Positions 24,409 to 33,026 of a DNA stretch of 64,000 nucleotides are shown piece by piece. The notes below the pieces were generated by a model. That model saw only the letters and a list, made by a program, of their open reading frames with translations. It was not told the DNA's origin and searched no databases. A program made the translations under genes and the position numbers. The stretch is from Flavobacteriaceae bacterium CP2B (lineage in GTDB: Bacteria; Bacteroidota; Bacteroidia; Flavobacteriales; Flavobacteriaceae), in contig LXTR01000080.1 in assembly GCA_001683825.1 (NCBI GenBank), forward strand, positions 1 through 64,000, written 5' to 3'. Every line of letters starts with the position of its first letter. The first letter of the stretch is position 1.

Positions 24409-26043
24409 TCAGGGTGCCGCTACGTTCCTGGTGTCGATATAGAAATTCCGGTCGACCACAAATTCCTTCACGGGGACGGCATACTCCCGGGATTGCCATT
24501 CGGCATTGGGGAAGAGCCAGATTTCTCGGGCATCCAGGGTGGCCCGGACGGGCATATCAAAATCCTGTACGATGTTGGTATACCGGAATTCCAACCGGGG
24601 CCCTGTGATACGGTATTCCAGGGTGGGGACGTTGGTGGTACGCAGGTATTGGTTGAAAAACGCGCTGAGGTCCTTGCCCGTGGCCTGGCTCAGGTAGTTC
24701 TCTACCTGTTCCGTGGTCACGGTCTGGTGGTAGAATGTTTCGTTCAGCCCCCGCAGGATCTTCCGCCACAAGGCATCGTCCTCCAGGAGCTGCCTTAGGG
24801 TATGGAGCATGTTGGCCCCTTTGTAGTACATATCCCCCGAACCGGCCTGGTTCACCCCATAGGGGCCTATGACAGGGCGGTCGTTCCGAATATGCGGGCG
24901 GGTACCAACCACATACTCCGCCGCGGCCTCTTTCCCAAAGTGATAATCCAGGTAAAGGTTTTCCGAATAGGCCGTAAAACCCTCATGGATCCACATGTCG
25001 GCGATGTCCCTGTAGGTAATGTTGTTGGCAAACCACTCATGACCTGCCTCGTGGATGATGATAAAATCAAATTTAAGGCCCCAGCCTGTCCCGGAAAGGT
25101 CGTATCCCAGGTATCCGTTCTGGTACCCATTTCCATAGGTCACGGAACTTTGGTGTTCCATGCCCAGGTAAGGTACTTCTACCAGTTTAAAACCATCCTC
25201 GTAAAAAGGGTAGGGCCCAAACCAGTACTCAAAGGCTTCGAGCATCAGCGGAACCTGCTCAAACTGTTGCCTGGCCTTTTCCAGATTTTGCGGCAATACG
25301 TAATAGTCCAGCGGCAGCGACCCTTTCTCCCCCGCATAGACCGAATCAAAATGCGCGTATTCGGCCAGGTTGGCATTGACCCCATAGTTATTGATGGGGT
25401 TCTCCACATACCAGTGGTAGGTTTTGGTCGTATCCCCCTCGGTAACCCCTTTCAATTGCCCATTGGCCACCCCCACCAGGTTTTTGGGGACGGTCAGCCT
25501 GATGGCCATGCTGTCTACCTCGTCATACATATGGTCCTTGTTGGGCCACCACACACTGGCGCCAAGCCCCTGGCAAGACGTGGCTACAAAGGCATTTCCC
25601 TCCGGGTCTTTTTCCCAGGAGAACCCGCCGTCCCAGGGGGCATTGGCCGCTGCCTTCGGATGGCCTTCAAAATATGCCGTGATGGTATAGGTCTCGCCTA
25701 TCCGTTGGGGTTGCTGCATTTGGATGAAATGCGCATTTCCCCTAGTTTCAAATGAGAGTTCCTCCCCGCCTTGTGCCACCGTTTTTAGCTTCATGGGAGG
25801 CTGCAGGTCTAGTTGAAGGGATTGTCCTTCCGAGAGTACGGTATACCGGATGGCATTGCTGCCGGAAATGTACTTTTCATCCGGGTCGATATTCACCCGC
25901 AGGTCGTAATGGCGCAGATCCCACCACGCGCGTTCTGGGGTAATGCTGCCCCTGAGGCTGTCTTGCTGGGTAAAGCGGTATTGCTGGGCTTTCAGGGAAG
26001 TGGAAAGGCACAGCAGCAGCAAAGGAATGATTTGTTTATTCAT
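24409..26043 (-). CDS. exported M1-family metallopeptidase
   Basis: The 544-residue protein has a signal peptide ending at about Ala19 (SLKA/QQ), an N-terminal beta-sandwich domain, and a thermolysin-like catalytic domain with zinc ligands His331 and His335 in HEAGHEW, catalytic Glu332, and third ligand Glu354 (WIHEGFTAYSE). GMEHQS at 294-299 takes the place of the GAMEN exopeptidase motif, so it is likely an aminopeptidase. At 544 residues it lacks the large C-terminal helical domain of PepN-type enzymes. It starts 11 bases after the stop of the DUF2268-like lipoprotein. Confidence 0.94.
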   Translation of the reverse strand: MNKQIIPLLLLCLSTSLKAQQYRFTQQDSLRGSITPERAWWDLRHYDLRVNIDPDEKYISGSNAIRYTVLSEGQSLQLDLQPPMKLKTVAQGGEELSFETRGNAHFIQMQQPQRIGETYTITAYFEGHPKAAANAPWDGGFSWEKDPEGNAFVATSCQGLGASVWWPNKDHMYDEVDSMAIRLTVPKNLVGVANGQLKGVTEGDTTKTYHWYVENPINNYGVNANLAEYAHFDSVYAGEKGSLPLDYYVLPQNLEKARQQFEQVPLMLEAFEYWFGPYPFYEDGFKLVEVPYLGMEHQSSVTYGNGYQNGYLGYDLSGTGWGLKFDFIIIHEAGHEWFANNITYRDIADMWIHEGFTAYSENLYLDYHFGKEAAAEYVVGTRPHIRNDRPVIGPYGVNQAGSGDMYYKGANMLHTLRQLLEDDALWRKILRGLNETFYHQTVTTEQVENYLSQATGKDLSAFFNQYLRTTNVPTLEYRITGPRLEFRYTNIVQDFDMPVRATLDAREIWLFPNAEWQSREYAVPVKEFVVDRNFYIDTRNVAAP

Positions 26044-26054
26044 GGTTACGCCTT

Positions 26055-27374
26055 TTAAAGGACCTCTTTTAAGAGAAAGGAATAATCACTTCCTTTCAGG
26101 ATATCATACATGTTTTTACTGTTTAGGAGTTCATAGACCGCCAGCTGTTTATCGGCCTGTTTTTCATAATACGATTTGGTGATCAGGTACCCCAGGGTAT
26201 ATCCCAGGTCATGGGGCCGGTCCTGGATGCTGCCCCCGTTATAGAGCCACTTGGAAAGGTCATCGGTATGCAATTCCATTTTCAGTTCGGCCAGGATGCG
26301 CTCCCGGTTTTCCGGGTCTTGCAGGTACTCAAGGTTACTGTTGCGAAGGGGCTCTCCGGAGGCAAGTTCAACCAGCAGGTCGCACACGCCCTCCTGTATC
26401 AGGTTAAACAGCACGGTATTCGTATTCGCCGGGTCCTCGTAGTTCTGTTGGAAGTGCATCAGCTCATGCAGGGTTAGGGTAGGGAGGCTCGAAAACTCCA
26501 TAATGGCATCCCGTTGCCAATCGGTGAGTTCGCCGGTTGGCATTGCAGGTGACTTCCCATACATGTCGCCGCCTACAAACAACCCCATTTCGGTCGCAGT
26601 ACCGCCTGAATTCAGGATTCCGGGTACCACAAATACCTTGGGAAAAACAGCCTGCGGATACATCTCACGGAAGCGGAACATCCATTTTTTGGTGATCCCT
26701 TGGTAGTCCAGGAGTTTCCGGGAATCAAACTGTTTGCTGAGGTAGGAGTAATACCCGGGAGCAGCGTTGACCATTTGCCCGTACATGGCTTCAGTGCTAT
26801 AGTATCGTACCACATAGAAATCCCGCAGTTCCCTAGGCCCCCTGAAGATAAATTCCTTAAAAATGGCCTTGGCCTGCGAGGTGTCTTTCAAAGCCCTGCG
26901 GAAATAGGGCCAAAATTCGGTCATAGCGTCAATTTCCAGGCTGAAATTATCCACGTTTTGCAATCGGTTCCGGATAGAATCGAGCCGCTGCTGCAACCGT
27001 GCCCATTCCTGGCTTTGTGAATGTGGGCCGCGAAGCCCCAGCCGGACCAGGACATTCGGGTTGGCCATGCCCCGGTCTATGGCACGGTTCAAAAGGATGG
27101 CTACAGAATCGGTATGGCCTGCCTGCGCGAAGAGCGAGGCCGCTTCCACAAATAATTCAGAAGATTGCAGGTCGCGGTTGGCCGCTACCAATTTGTTGGC
27201 AAAGGCGGCATAGGCCTGGGTGCTGTCGAGCATTTCGTAATCCTCGAAAAGCACATTGAGGTCGGGGAGGTACAGGGCATCGGTGCCCCCGTATTTCCCC
27301 GAAGGGCTTCCGGTACAGCCCTGTAGCAGCAACAGTACGCCTAAAAGGAAACCGGTAGGTTGTATCGTTTTCAC
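26055..27374 (-). CDS. putative DUF2268/GldB-like zinc metallopeptidase lipoprotein
   Basis: The 439-residue protein has a lipobox (LQGC, Cys20), an N-terminal helical part with a TPR-like segment, and a gluzincin-like core: HELMH at 303-307 (two Zn His and catalytic Glu304) and a likely third ligand Glu328 in IQEGVCDLLVEL, near the DUF2268 pattern. The C-terminal DLGYTLGYLITKSYYEKQ resembles the GldB/DUF2268 end. The HExxH and downstream Glu make enzyme activity plausible, but the exact family and substrate are uncertain. It lies 12 bases after the M28 peptidase and 11 bases before the M1 gene, so all three are in one operon. Confidence 0.78.
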   Translation of the reverse strand: MKTIQPTGFLLGVLLLLQGCTGSPSGKYGGTDALYLPDLNVLFEDYEMLDSTQAYAAFANKLVAANRDLQSSELFVEAASLFAQAGHTDSVAILLNRAIDRGMANPNVLVRLGLRGPHSQSQEWARLQQRLDSIRNRLQNVDNFSLEIDAMTEFWPYFRRALKDTSQAKAIFKEFIFRGPRELRDFYVVRYYSTEAMYGQMVNAAPGYYSYLSKQFDSRKLLDYQGITKKWMFRFREMYPQAVFPKVFVVPGILNSGGTATEMGLFVGGDMYGKSPAMPTGELTDWQRDAIMEFSSLPTLTLHELMHFQQNYEDPANTNTVLFNLIQEGVCDLLVELASGEPLRNSNLEYLQDPENRERILAELKMELHTDDLSKWLYNGGSIQDRPHDLGYTLGYLITKSYYEKQADKQLAVYELLNSKNMYDILKGSDYSFLLKEVL

Positions 27375-27386
27375 CGCATCGTGGAT

Positions 27387-28724
27387 TTAATCCCTGAAAA
27401 CCCCGGTAGGAAAGACCACGGGGCTTTCAAAGCCGTTCTCACCAACTGCGGCGATCCCAAAGAAATAATTATCGATCACTATACCTTCCAGCGTATGGGA
27501 GGACACGTCCCCCACATAACGTGCATAGTCCCAGGTAGGACTGGTGGTATCCCGCCAATAAACCTTATACCCCCTGGCCCCCGCTACCTTGTTCCACCGC
27601 AATTTGACGGCAGCTTCTACTACCCCGCCAATTTGGACTTCCTCCGGGGCGGGGGGCGCCCAGGCCAGCGAGGCCAGGTTGATGGCATTTACAGCCGTGA
27701 GTTTTTTTGCGTAGTCGAAATCTACATGTTCCACAACATCCCCATAGGCAATACCCGCTTCTACCCTGATGTCCTGGTGTTGTTGTGTATAGTTTTCATG
27801 GGCCTCCATGATGCGTACCCCGGCGAATCCGGCATCGTTAAAGGGCCGGTGATGCCCCCCGCGGCCAAAGCGGTCCAACCGGTATATCAGCATCGGGTTC
27901 ATCTCGGGCATATAGGTACGGGTGGTTTTATGGATATAGCGCGCCAGTTGCCTGGAAATCCCGTCTACTTCCCCTCCATAGAATCGCCTTGCATTGCGCT
28001 GGGCCTCGGTTTCGGTAGGGGGTACCGGCTCGGAGAAGATCCGGAAATCGCGGTTGCTCACCGTCCCGTCTACCCCACGGATATTGCCGATCATGTCGTT
28101 GTTGAGGATGCCTATTACCTCCCAACCCTGGTCCTTGGCATAGGCTGCCAGGCCCTTGCCCCCGAACAAGCCCTGTTCCTCCCCCGAAAGGCCGACATAA
28201 AGGATGCTGTTCTCAAATTGGTACCCGGACAATACCCTGGCTGCTTCCAGCGTCCCGGCCATACCACTGGCATTGTCGTTGGCCCCGGGCGAGTCCGAAG
28301 TAAAGTTATTGGGGTCGCTCACGCGCGAATCTATATCGCCGCTCATGATGATATACCGGTTGGGGAACCTGGTCCCTTGCTGTATCGCCACTACATTCAC
28401 CACCCATACATCACGGGGAATCCTCTCGTTCTCACCTTTCCCGACAAGGTTTTTCTGATAAAAGACATCCAGGCAATCCCCGCAGTTGGCAGAAATGTCC
28501 TCAAATTCATTTTTAATCCAACGCCGGGCAGCTCCAATCCCCCGGGAAGTGGAAAGGGTGTCGCTCAGGGTGTGGCGGGTGCCGAAACCTGCCAGTTTTA
28601 CAGCATCTGCCTGGATGCGCTGTGCCGACACCGAATCGATTATGTCATAAAGCGGGGTCTCCGTCTGCGAAAAGGCAGCGGTGCTAAAAAAAGCGAACAC
28701 CAGTGGGGCTACAATATTCTTCAT
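27387..28724 (-). CDS. exported M28-family zinc peptidase with a C-terminal Fn3-like domain
   Basis: The 445-residue protein uses the ATG at 28724, giving a signal peptide that ends FSQ/TET. The M28 core has Asp150 in SPGANDNASG, Glu182/183 in LSGEEQG, Asp210 in LNNDMIGN, and a His in EAHENYTQQH. The usual first metal ligand His in HxD is replaced: the sequence reads SGDIDS (Asp130, Asp132). Residues about 350-445 form an Fn3-like domain (VKLRWNKVAGARGYKVYWRD). M28 enzymes are aminopeptidases or carboxypeptidases; this is probably an aminopeptidase for exported peptide digestion. It heads the peptidase run. Confidence 0.9.
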   Translation of the reverse strand: MKNIVAPLVFAFFSTAAFSQTETPLYDIIDSVSAQRIQADAVKLAGFGTRHTLSDTLSTSRGIGAARRWIKNEFEDISANCGDCLDVFYQKNLVGKGENERIPRDVWVVNVVAIQQGTRFPNRYIIMSGDIDSRVSDPNNFTSDSPGANDNASGMAGTLEAARVLSGYQFENSILYVGLSGEEQGLFGGKGLAAYAKDQGWEVIGILNNDMIGNIRGVDGTVSNRDFRIFSEPVPPTETEAQRNARRFYGGEVDGISRQLARYIHKTTRTYMPEMNPMLIYRLDRFGRGGHHRPFNDAGFAGVRIMEAHENYTQQHQDIRVEAGIAYGDVVEHVDFDYAKKLTAVNAINLASLAWAPPAPEEVQIGGVVEAAVKLRWNKVAGARGYKVYWRDTTSPTWDYARYVGDVSSHTLEGIVIDNYFFGIAAVGENGFESPVVFPTGVFRD

Positions 28725-28740
28725 ATTCCGTATCAATTTC

Positions 28741-28748
28741 AAAAGGTA
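28741..28748 (-). promoter_or_regulatory. possible -7 element of the peptidase operon
   Basis: TACCTTTT on the minus strand, one base from the Bacteroidota -7 consensus TAnnTTTG, lies 16 bases before the M28 start. No clear TTG element is seen about 20 bases upstream, so this is weak. Confidence 0.35.
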
Positions 28749-28841
28749 CACAACTCGTCCGGGTTTCAGGGGATGCCATCAGAATCCGTCAGGGTTGGTT
28801 TGCGGATTTCGGGGCGTTACCTTCCGGGCCTTTTCGGGGCA

Positions 28842-31049
28842 TCAGTTAATGAACCGCGACAGTAGTTCCCGTACATTTTTAATACTGTCTATATAATACT
28901 TCGCCTGGGTTTTTTGCCGTCCTACCTTTACGGTAACAGCCTGGTCCGGCAATTCCTGGAACATAAATTCATCCGTCCAGTCATCCCCTATGGCAAAGAC
29001 GAAGTCGTAATCGTCCTCGGCAAAAATACGCATTGCCGCCCGCCCTTTATTGACGTTGCTGCTTTTTATTTCCATGACTTTGTTCCCGTTCAGGATGCTG
29101 AGGTCGTCATTGGCGATTAGGCTCCGGAGGACGGTATCGAGTTCCGTGGCCCGTTTTTGACCAAAATCTGGGTCGGTTTGGCGGTAGTGCCAGGCCAGGG
29201 AATAGTTTTTCTCTTCTATAAAACTCCCCGGGGTACGGTCTACAAAGGATTCCAGGACAGGGCGGATCTTTTCCATCCAGTCTTTTTTAACGTTTTCCAG
29301 CTGCTTAAAAGCTTCGCCCCCACGGGAAATCCAAACGCCATGTTCGACGATCATGTTGTATTTCCTCGGGACAAACCACCTGGTAAAAGTGTCTTTGTCC
29401 CTGCCACTGATAATAAAAGTGTCTGTGTTTTCAAGCGATTTCAATTTGTCCAGCATCTCGATCAGTGCCTCATCTGGCCCGGCTTTTTGGGGATCGTTGT
29501 GGAAGCCGGTCAACGTACCGTCGTAGTCGAGGAACAACAGGCGTTTTTTGGCGGCCCTGTAGTCGCGCAATATGGTGTTCATAAGGTCGACGGAGAGCCT
29601 TCGGGTCACATAAGCCGGGTCTTTTTCCCGTTGGTCGGTGAGGGCCTGCATGAAGTCATTGGCCCATTTTTCCACATTGTAGCGCGCCAAACGCTTTTGT
29701 AGGATTTTATTCCTGCTTTTCTGTTCCTCTTCCGGCATATTGATCGCCTTGTACAATGCGTCGGCGATTTGCTCAAAATTATTGGGGTTGATCAGCAGGG
29801 CTTCGTTCATTTCGTACGCAGACCCGGCCATTTCACTTAGGATCAATACCCCGGTCTGGTCGGTCCTGGTAGCGATATATTCCTTGGCGACCAGGTTCAT
29901 CCCGTCCCGGATAGGGGTCAGCCAGGCAATGTCGCTGCTGGTATACAGGTCGATCAGGTTTTCAAAAGGCATGGAGCGGTAAAAATACCAGATGGGGGTC
30001 CAGCTTACCGTGGAAAATTCCCCGTTGATCCTGCCTACCAGTTCATCCACCTCTTTTTTCAGCAACTGGTATTGGGGTACGTTGGAGCGGGAGGGCACGG
30101 CCAGGATAATGAGCCGAACCTTTTCTTTGTATTGCGGGTATTTGTTCAGGAAATATTCAAAGGCATTCAGTCGTTTGGCAATGCCCTTGGTGTAATCCAG
30201 CCGGTCGATAGAAAGGAAGAACCTGGCATCGGGTGCCGATTCTTTGTGGCTGTTCAGCCTTCGCTGTAATTCGGATTGGTCTTTTTTGGACATTTTGGCA
30301 TGATCCCTGGCTGCCTGACTAAATTTCTGGTAATCGATCCCCATGGGGAACGAATCCACCTTCACCACCCGGTCGTCAAAGTATATCTCGTTAAAACTTA
30401 CCTCCAGGCGCAAAAGCCGGCGGACCGAGCTCAGGAAATGCCTTTCGTAATCATAGGTATGGAACCCTATGAGATCAGCGCCCAGCAACCCTTTGAGGAT
30501 TTCTTCCCGCCACGGCAGCGTCCTGAAAATCTCGTAGGAAGGAAAGGGGATATGGAGGAAGAAACCAATGGAGCTGTCGGGCCTTTCCGCCTTTACCATT
30601 TGGGGAACCAGCATCAGCTGGTAGTCATGCACCCATATAATATCATCGGGTCCCGACTGCTCGAGGATGGCATCGGCAAATTTGCGGTTAACCGCCTTGT
30701 AGGTATTCCAGGAAGTCAACTTAAACTCTGAATACTCCATGAAATAGTGGAAGAGCGGCCATATGGTCCGGTTGCTGAAGCCGAAATAAAAACCATCGAC
30801 CTCTTCCTGGCTGAGGTTCACCTTCGAAGAACCGTGTTCGGCCAGGGCCTTGTCTATTTTGGGCGCGAGTTCCCCGGGTATTTCTTCGTCTGTTAGCCCA
30901 CTCCATCCAATCCACAGGCTTTCACCCCCCTTATGAACCGATTTCATACCCGTCGCCAAACCGCCGACACTTGGCACGGCATGGATGTCTCCATTGCCAA
31001 TTTGCAATTGTACGGGTAGTCTGTTTGAGATTATGATAGTTTTGCCCAT
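28842..31049 (-). CDS. otsAB: fused trehalose-6-phosphate synthase / trehalose-6-phosphatase
   Basis: The 735-residue protein joins the two steps of trehalose synthesis. Residues 1-465 form a GT20 synthase: GGLATGMKSV, WVHDYQLMLVPQMV, HIPFPSYEIFRTLP, DRLDYTKGI and RDGMNLVAKEYIA, which transfers glucose from UDP-glucose to glucose-6-phosphate. Residues about 495-735 form an HAD phosphatase with nucleophile Asp508 and Asp510 (LDYDGTLTG), SGRDKDTF, and GDDWTDEFMF. Such two-domain enzymes are common in Bacteroidota. It is divergent from the GH15 enzyme at 31152 with 102 bases between. Trehalose here is likely an osmoprotectant or storage sugar. Confidence 0.96.
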   Translation of the reverse strand: MGKTIIISNRLPVQLQIGNGDIHAVPSVGGLATGMKSVHKGGESLWIGWSGLTDEEIPGELAPKIDKALAEHGSSKVNLSQEEVDGFYFGFSNRTIWPLFHYFMEYSEFKLTSWNTYKAVNRKFADAILEQSGPDDIIWVHDYQLMLVPQMVKAERPDSSIGFFLHIPFPSYEIFRTLPWREEILKGLLGADLIGFHTYDYERHFLSSVRRLLRLEVSFNEIYFDDRVVKVDSFPMGIDYQKFSQAARDHAKMSKKDQSELQRRLNSHKESAPDARFFLSIDRLDYTKGIAKRLNAFEYFLNKYPQYKEKVRLIILAVPSRSNVPQYQLLKKEVDELVGRINGEFSTVSWTPIWYFYRSMPFENLIDLYTSSDIAWLTPIRDGMNLVAKEYIATRTDQTGVLILSEMAGSAYEMNEALLINPNNFEQIADALYKAINMPEEEQKSRNKILQKRLARYNVEKWANDFMQALTDQREKDPAYVTRRLSVDLMNTILRDYRAAKKRLLFLDYDGTLTGFHNDPQKAGPDEALIEMLDKLKSLENTDTFIISGRDKDTFTRWFVPRKYNMIVEHGVWISRGGEAFKQLENVKKDWMEKIRPVLESFVDRTPGSFIEEKNYSLAWHYRQTDPDFGQKRATELDTVLRSLIANDDLSILNGNKVMEIKSSNVNKGRAAMRIFAEDDYDFVFAIGDDWTDEFMFQELPDQAVTVKVGRQKTQAKYYIDSIKNVRELLSRFIN

Positions 31050-31151
31050 GAAATAGCCATTTTTTAAAGGGTTCCTTAGTATTTTGCCTAAATTTCGACA
31101 AAAACTGGGGCAAAACCAATTAATACAACTTTAATAGTAGTTTTTTAATGT

Positions 31152-32957
31152 ATGGATAACTTGGACTATGGGATTATTGGAAATTGCCGAAGTGCGGCCC
31201 TGATTTCCAAAACAGGCTCACTGGATTGGTGTTGCCTCCCCGAATTTGATTCCCCTTCGGTATTCGCCAAATTGCTGGACGAAGAAAAGGGGGGGAGTTT
31301 TGAAATTCTCGTGGGCGAAGGCTATGAAATTACCCAACGCTATAAAAAATATACAGCCCTGCTCATCACGCGTTTCTCTGATGGGGAAAATGCCTTTGAG
31401 GTGCGCGATTTCATGCCCCGCTACCACAAAGAGAACCAAAGTGGCCACCATGCCCCCCCGCAGATCATCCGGTATATCCGCCATATCAAAGGCAAACCTG
31501 TTTTTCGGGCGCATTACGACCCAAAACTGGAATACGCGGCCGCTACTACAGAGACCTTTGTAAAGAACAAATTTGTAGCCAGCGTAACGCACGGGGAAAA
31601 GTATGACACCGTGTTCCTCTACAGTTCCTTTAATAAAAACGCGGTGGTGGAAGGACGGGAGATAACGGTTACCAAAGACGGGTATTTCCTGCTGGCGTAC
31701 AATGAGAAGATCTTCCAGCCCAGTTTGCGTGACGTCTACCTGGAACAGGAACGAACCAAGGTATACTGGCTCAACTGGAGTACCCATACCCCCACCTACA
31801 AGAAATACAACAAGGCCATCAACCGAAGCGCCATCACCCTGAAGCTGCTGAGCTATGACCGTTCGGGTGCGGTGCTTGCGGCTGCCACCACATCACTTCC
31901 CGAAACCATTGGCGAAGTGCGCAACTGGGACTACCGCTTTTGCTGGATCCGCGATGCTTCAATGGTCGTAAAGGTGGTCTCCGAGCTGGGGCATAAAAAC
32001 GTTGCCCGCAGGTACCTGCAATTTATTATCGACCTGATCCCCGACAAGGATGAAAAGCTACAGATCATGTACGGGATCAATAAGGAAAAGGACCTGACCG
32101 AAAAAACACTGGACCACCTAAGTGGCTACAAAGGGTCTAAGCCCGTACGGGTGGGCAATGCCGCCTTTCAGCAAAAACAGAACGACATCTATGGCATCCT
32201 GATGGATATGATCTATGCCCAACTGGTGAAATTCAGGACCGATATAGAGAATGGCGAAGAACTCTGGAGCATTACCAAGGGCATTGTTTGGATCGTACAA
32301 AGGCACTGGAAGGAGCCCGACAAGGGGATTTGGGAATTGCGTACCGAAGACCGGCACTTTACCTTCTCAAAAGTGTTGTGCTGGGTCGCGGTAGACCGGG
32401 CCATCAAGGTGGCGCGTATTTTCCGGAAATCCCGGAAAATTGCCAAATGGACGGAACTGGAACAGGAGATCAAAAGCGATATCCTGGACCATGCCTGGAA
32501 CAGTGATGTCAGCGCCTTCACCCAATCGTACGGGTCCAGGCACCTGGATGCCTCGGTTTTGCTCATGGAATCCTACGGGTTTATCCATGCCAAAGACCCA
32601 AAGTATGTCAGCACGGTCCATGCCATTGAAAAAGAACTCAGTAACGAAGGCCTCCTGTACCGCTACAAGAACGAGGATGATTTTGGCCTTCCCACCTCCT
32701 CTTTTACCATTTGCACCTTTTGGTTCATCAATAGCCTTTTCAAAATAGGGGAAGAAGACAAAGCCCTCAGACTATTCGACCAGTTGCTGGGTTACAGCAA
32801 CCACCTGGGCCTGTTCAGTGAGGATATCGATTTTAAGACAAAACGCCTCCTCGGTAATTTCCCCCAGGCCTATTCCCACCTGGCGTTGATCGAATGTGCC
32901 ATCAATTTCTCCCGGAAAGCCAGCGAGGAGCAGATCCTGGAGTCTATGAGCCACTAG
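31152..32957 (+). CDS. glycoside hydrolase family 15 protein (glucoamylase/trehalase-like)
   Basis: The 601-residue protein has the bacterial GH15 arrangement: N-terminal beta-sandwich starting MDNLDYGIIGNCRSAALISKTGSLDWCCLP, then the (alpha/alpha)6 barrel with NWDYRFCWIRDASM, ITKGIVWIVQRHWKEPDKGIWELR (catalytic acid Glu region) and LFSEDIDFKTKRLLGNFPQAYSHLALI (catalytic base region). No signal peptide, so it is cytoplasmic. GH15 proteins of this type include trehalases and glucoamylases. Placement divergent from otsAB suggests trehalose as substrate, but sequence alone does not settle that. Confidence 0.92.
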   Translation: MDNLDYGIIGNCRSAALISKTGSLDWCCLPEFDSPSVFAKLLDEEKGGSFEILVGEGYEITQRYKKYTALLITRFSDGENAFEVRDFMPRYHKENQSGHHAPPQIIRYIRHIKGKPVFRAHYDPKLEYAAATTETFVKNKFVASVTHGEKYDTVFLYSSFNKNAVVEGREITVTKDGYFLLAYNEKIFQPSLRDVYLEQERTKVYWLNWSTHTPTYKKYNKAINRSAITLKLLSYDRSGAVLAAATTSLPETIGEVRNWDYRFCWIRDASMVVKVVSELGHKNVARRYLQFIIDLIPDKDEKLQIMYGINKEKDLTEKTLDHLSGYKGSKPVRVGNAAFQQKQNDIYGILMDMIYAQLVKFRTDIENGEELWSITKGIVWIVQRHWKEPDKGIWELRTEDRHFTFSKVLCWVAVDRAIKVARIFRKSRKIAKWTELEQEIKSDILDHAWNSDVSAFTQSYGSRHLDASVLLMESYGFIHAKDPKYVSTVHAIEKELSNEGLLYRYKNEDDFGLPTSSFTICTFWFINSLFKIGEEDKALRLFDQLLGYSNHLGLFSEDIDFKTKRLLGNFPQAYSHLALIECAINFSRKASEEQILESMSH

Positions 32958-32970
32958 TAGGGCCTGCCAT

Positions 32971-33005
32971 AAAAAAACCTCCTTCCCCCAGGGGGGAAAG
33001 AGGTC
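32971..33005 (-). terminator. terminator after the beta-oxidation operon
   Basis: A 13-bp stem (ACCTCCTTCCCCC at 32977-32989 with GGGGGAAAGAGGT at 32992-33004, one mismatch) carries a run of seven T on the minus strand. It ends the acyl-CoA dehydrogenase transcript and may also block read-through from the GH15 gene. Confidence 0.8.
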
Positions 33006-33026
33006 TTTGTGTCGCGGGGAGTTTGC

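Noticed and set aside
27360-28865. A 501-codon open frame on the plus strand opposite the M28 peptidase gene
   Set aside because: It is antisense to a gene with clear family motifs, has low-complexity Pro/Gly/His-rich composition, and resembles no family. GC-rich third positions open such frames by chance.
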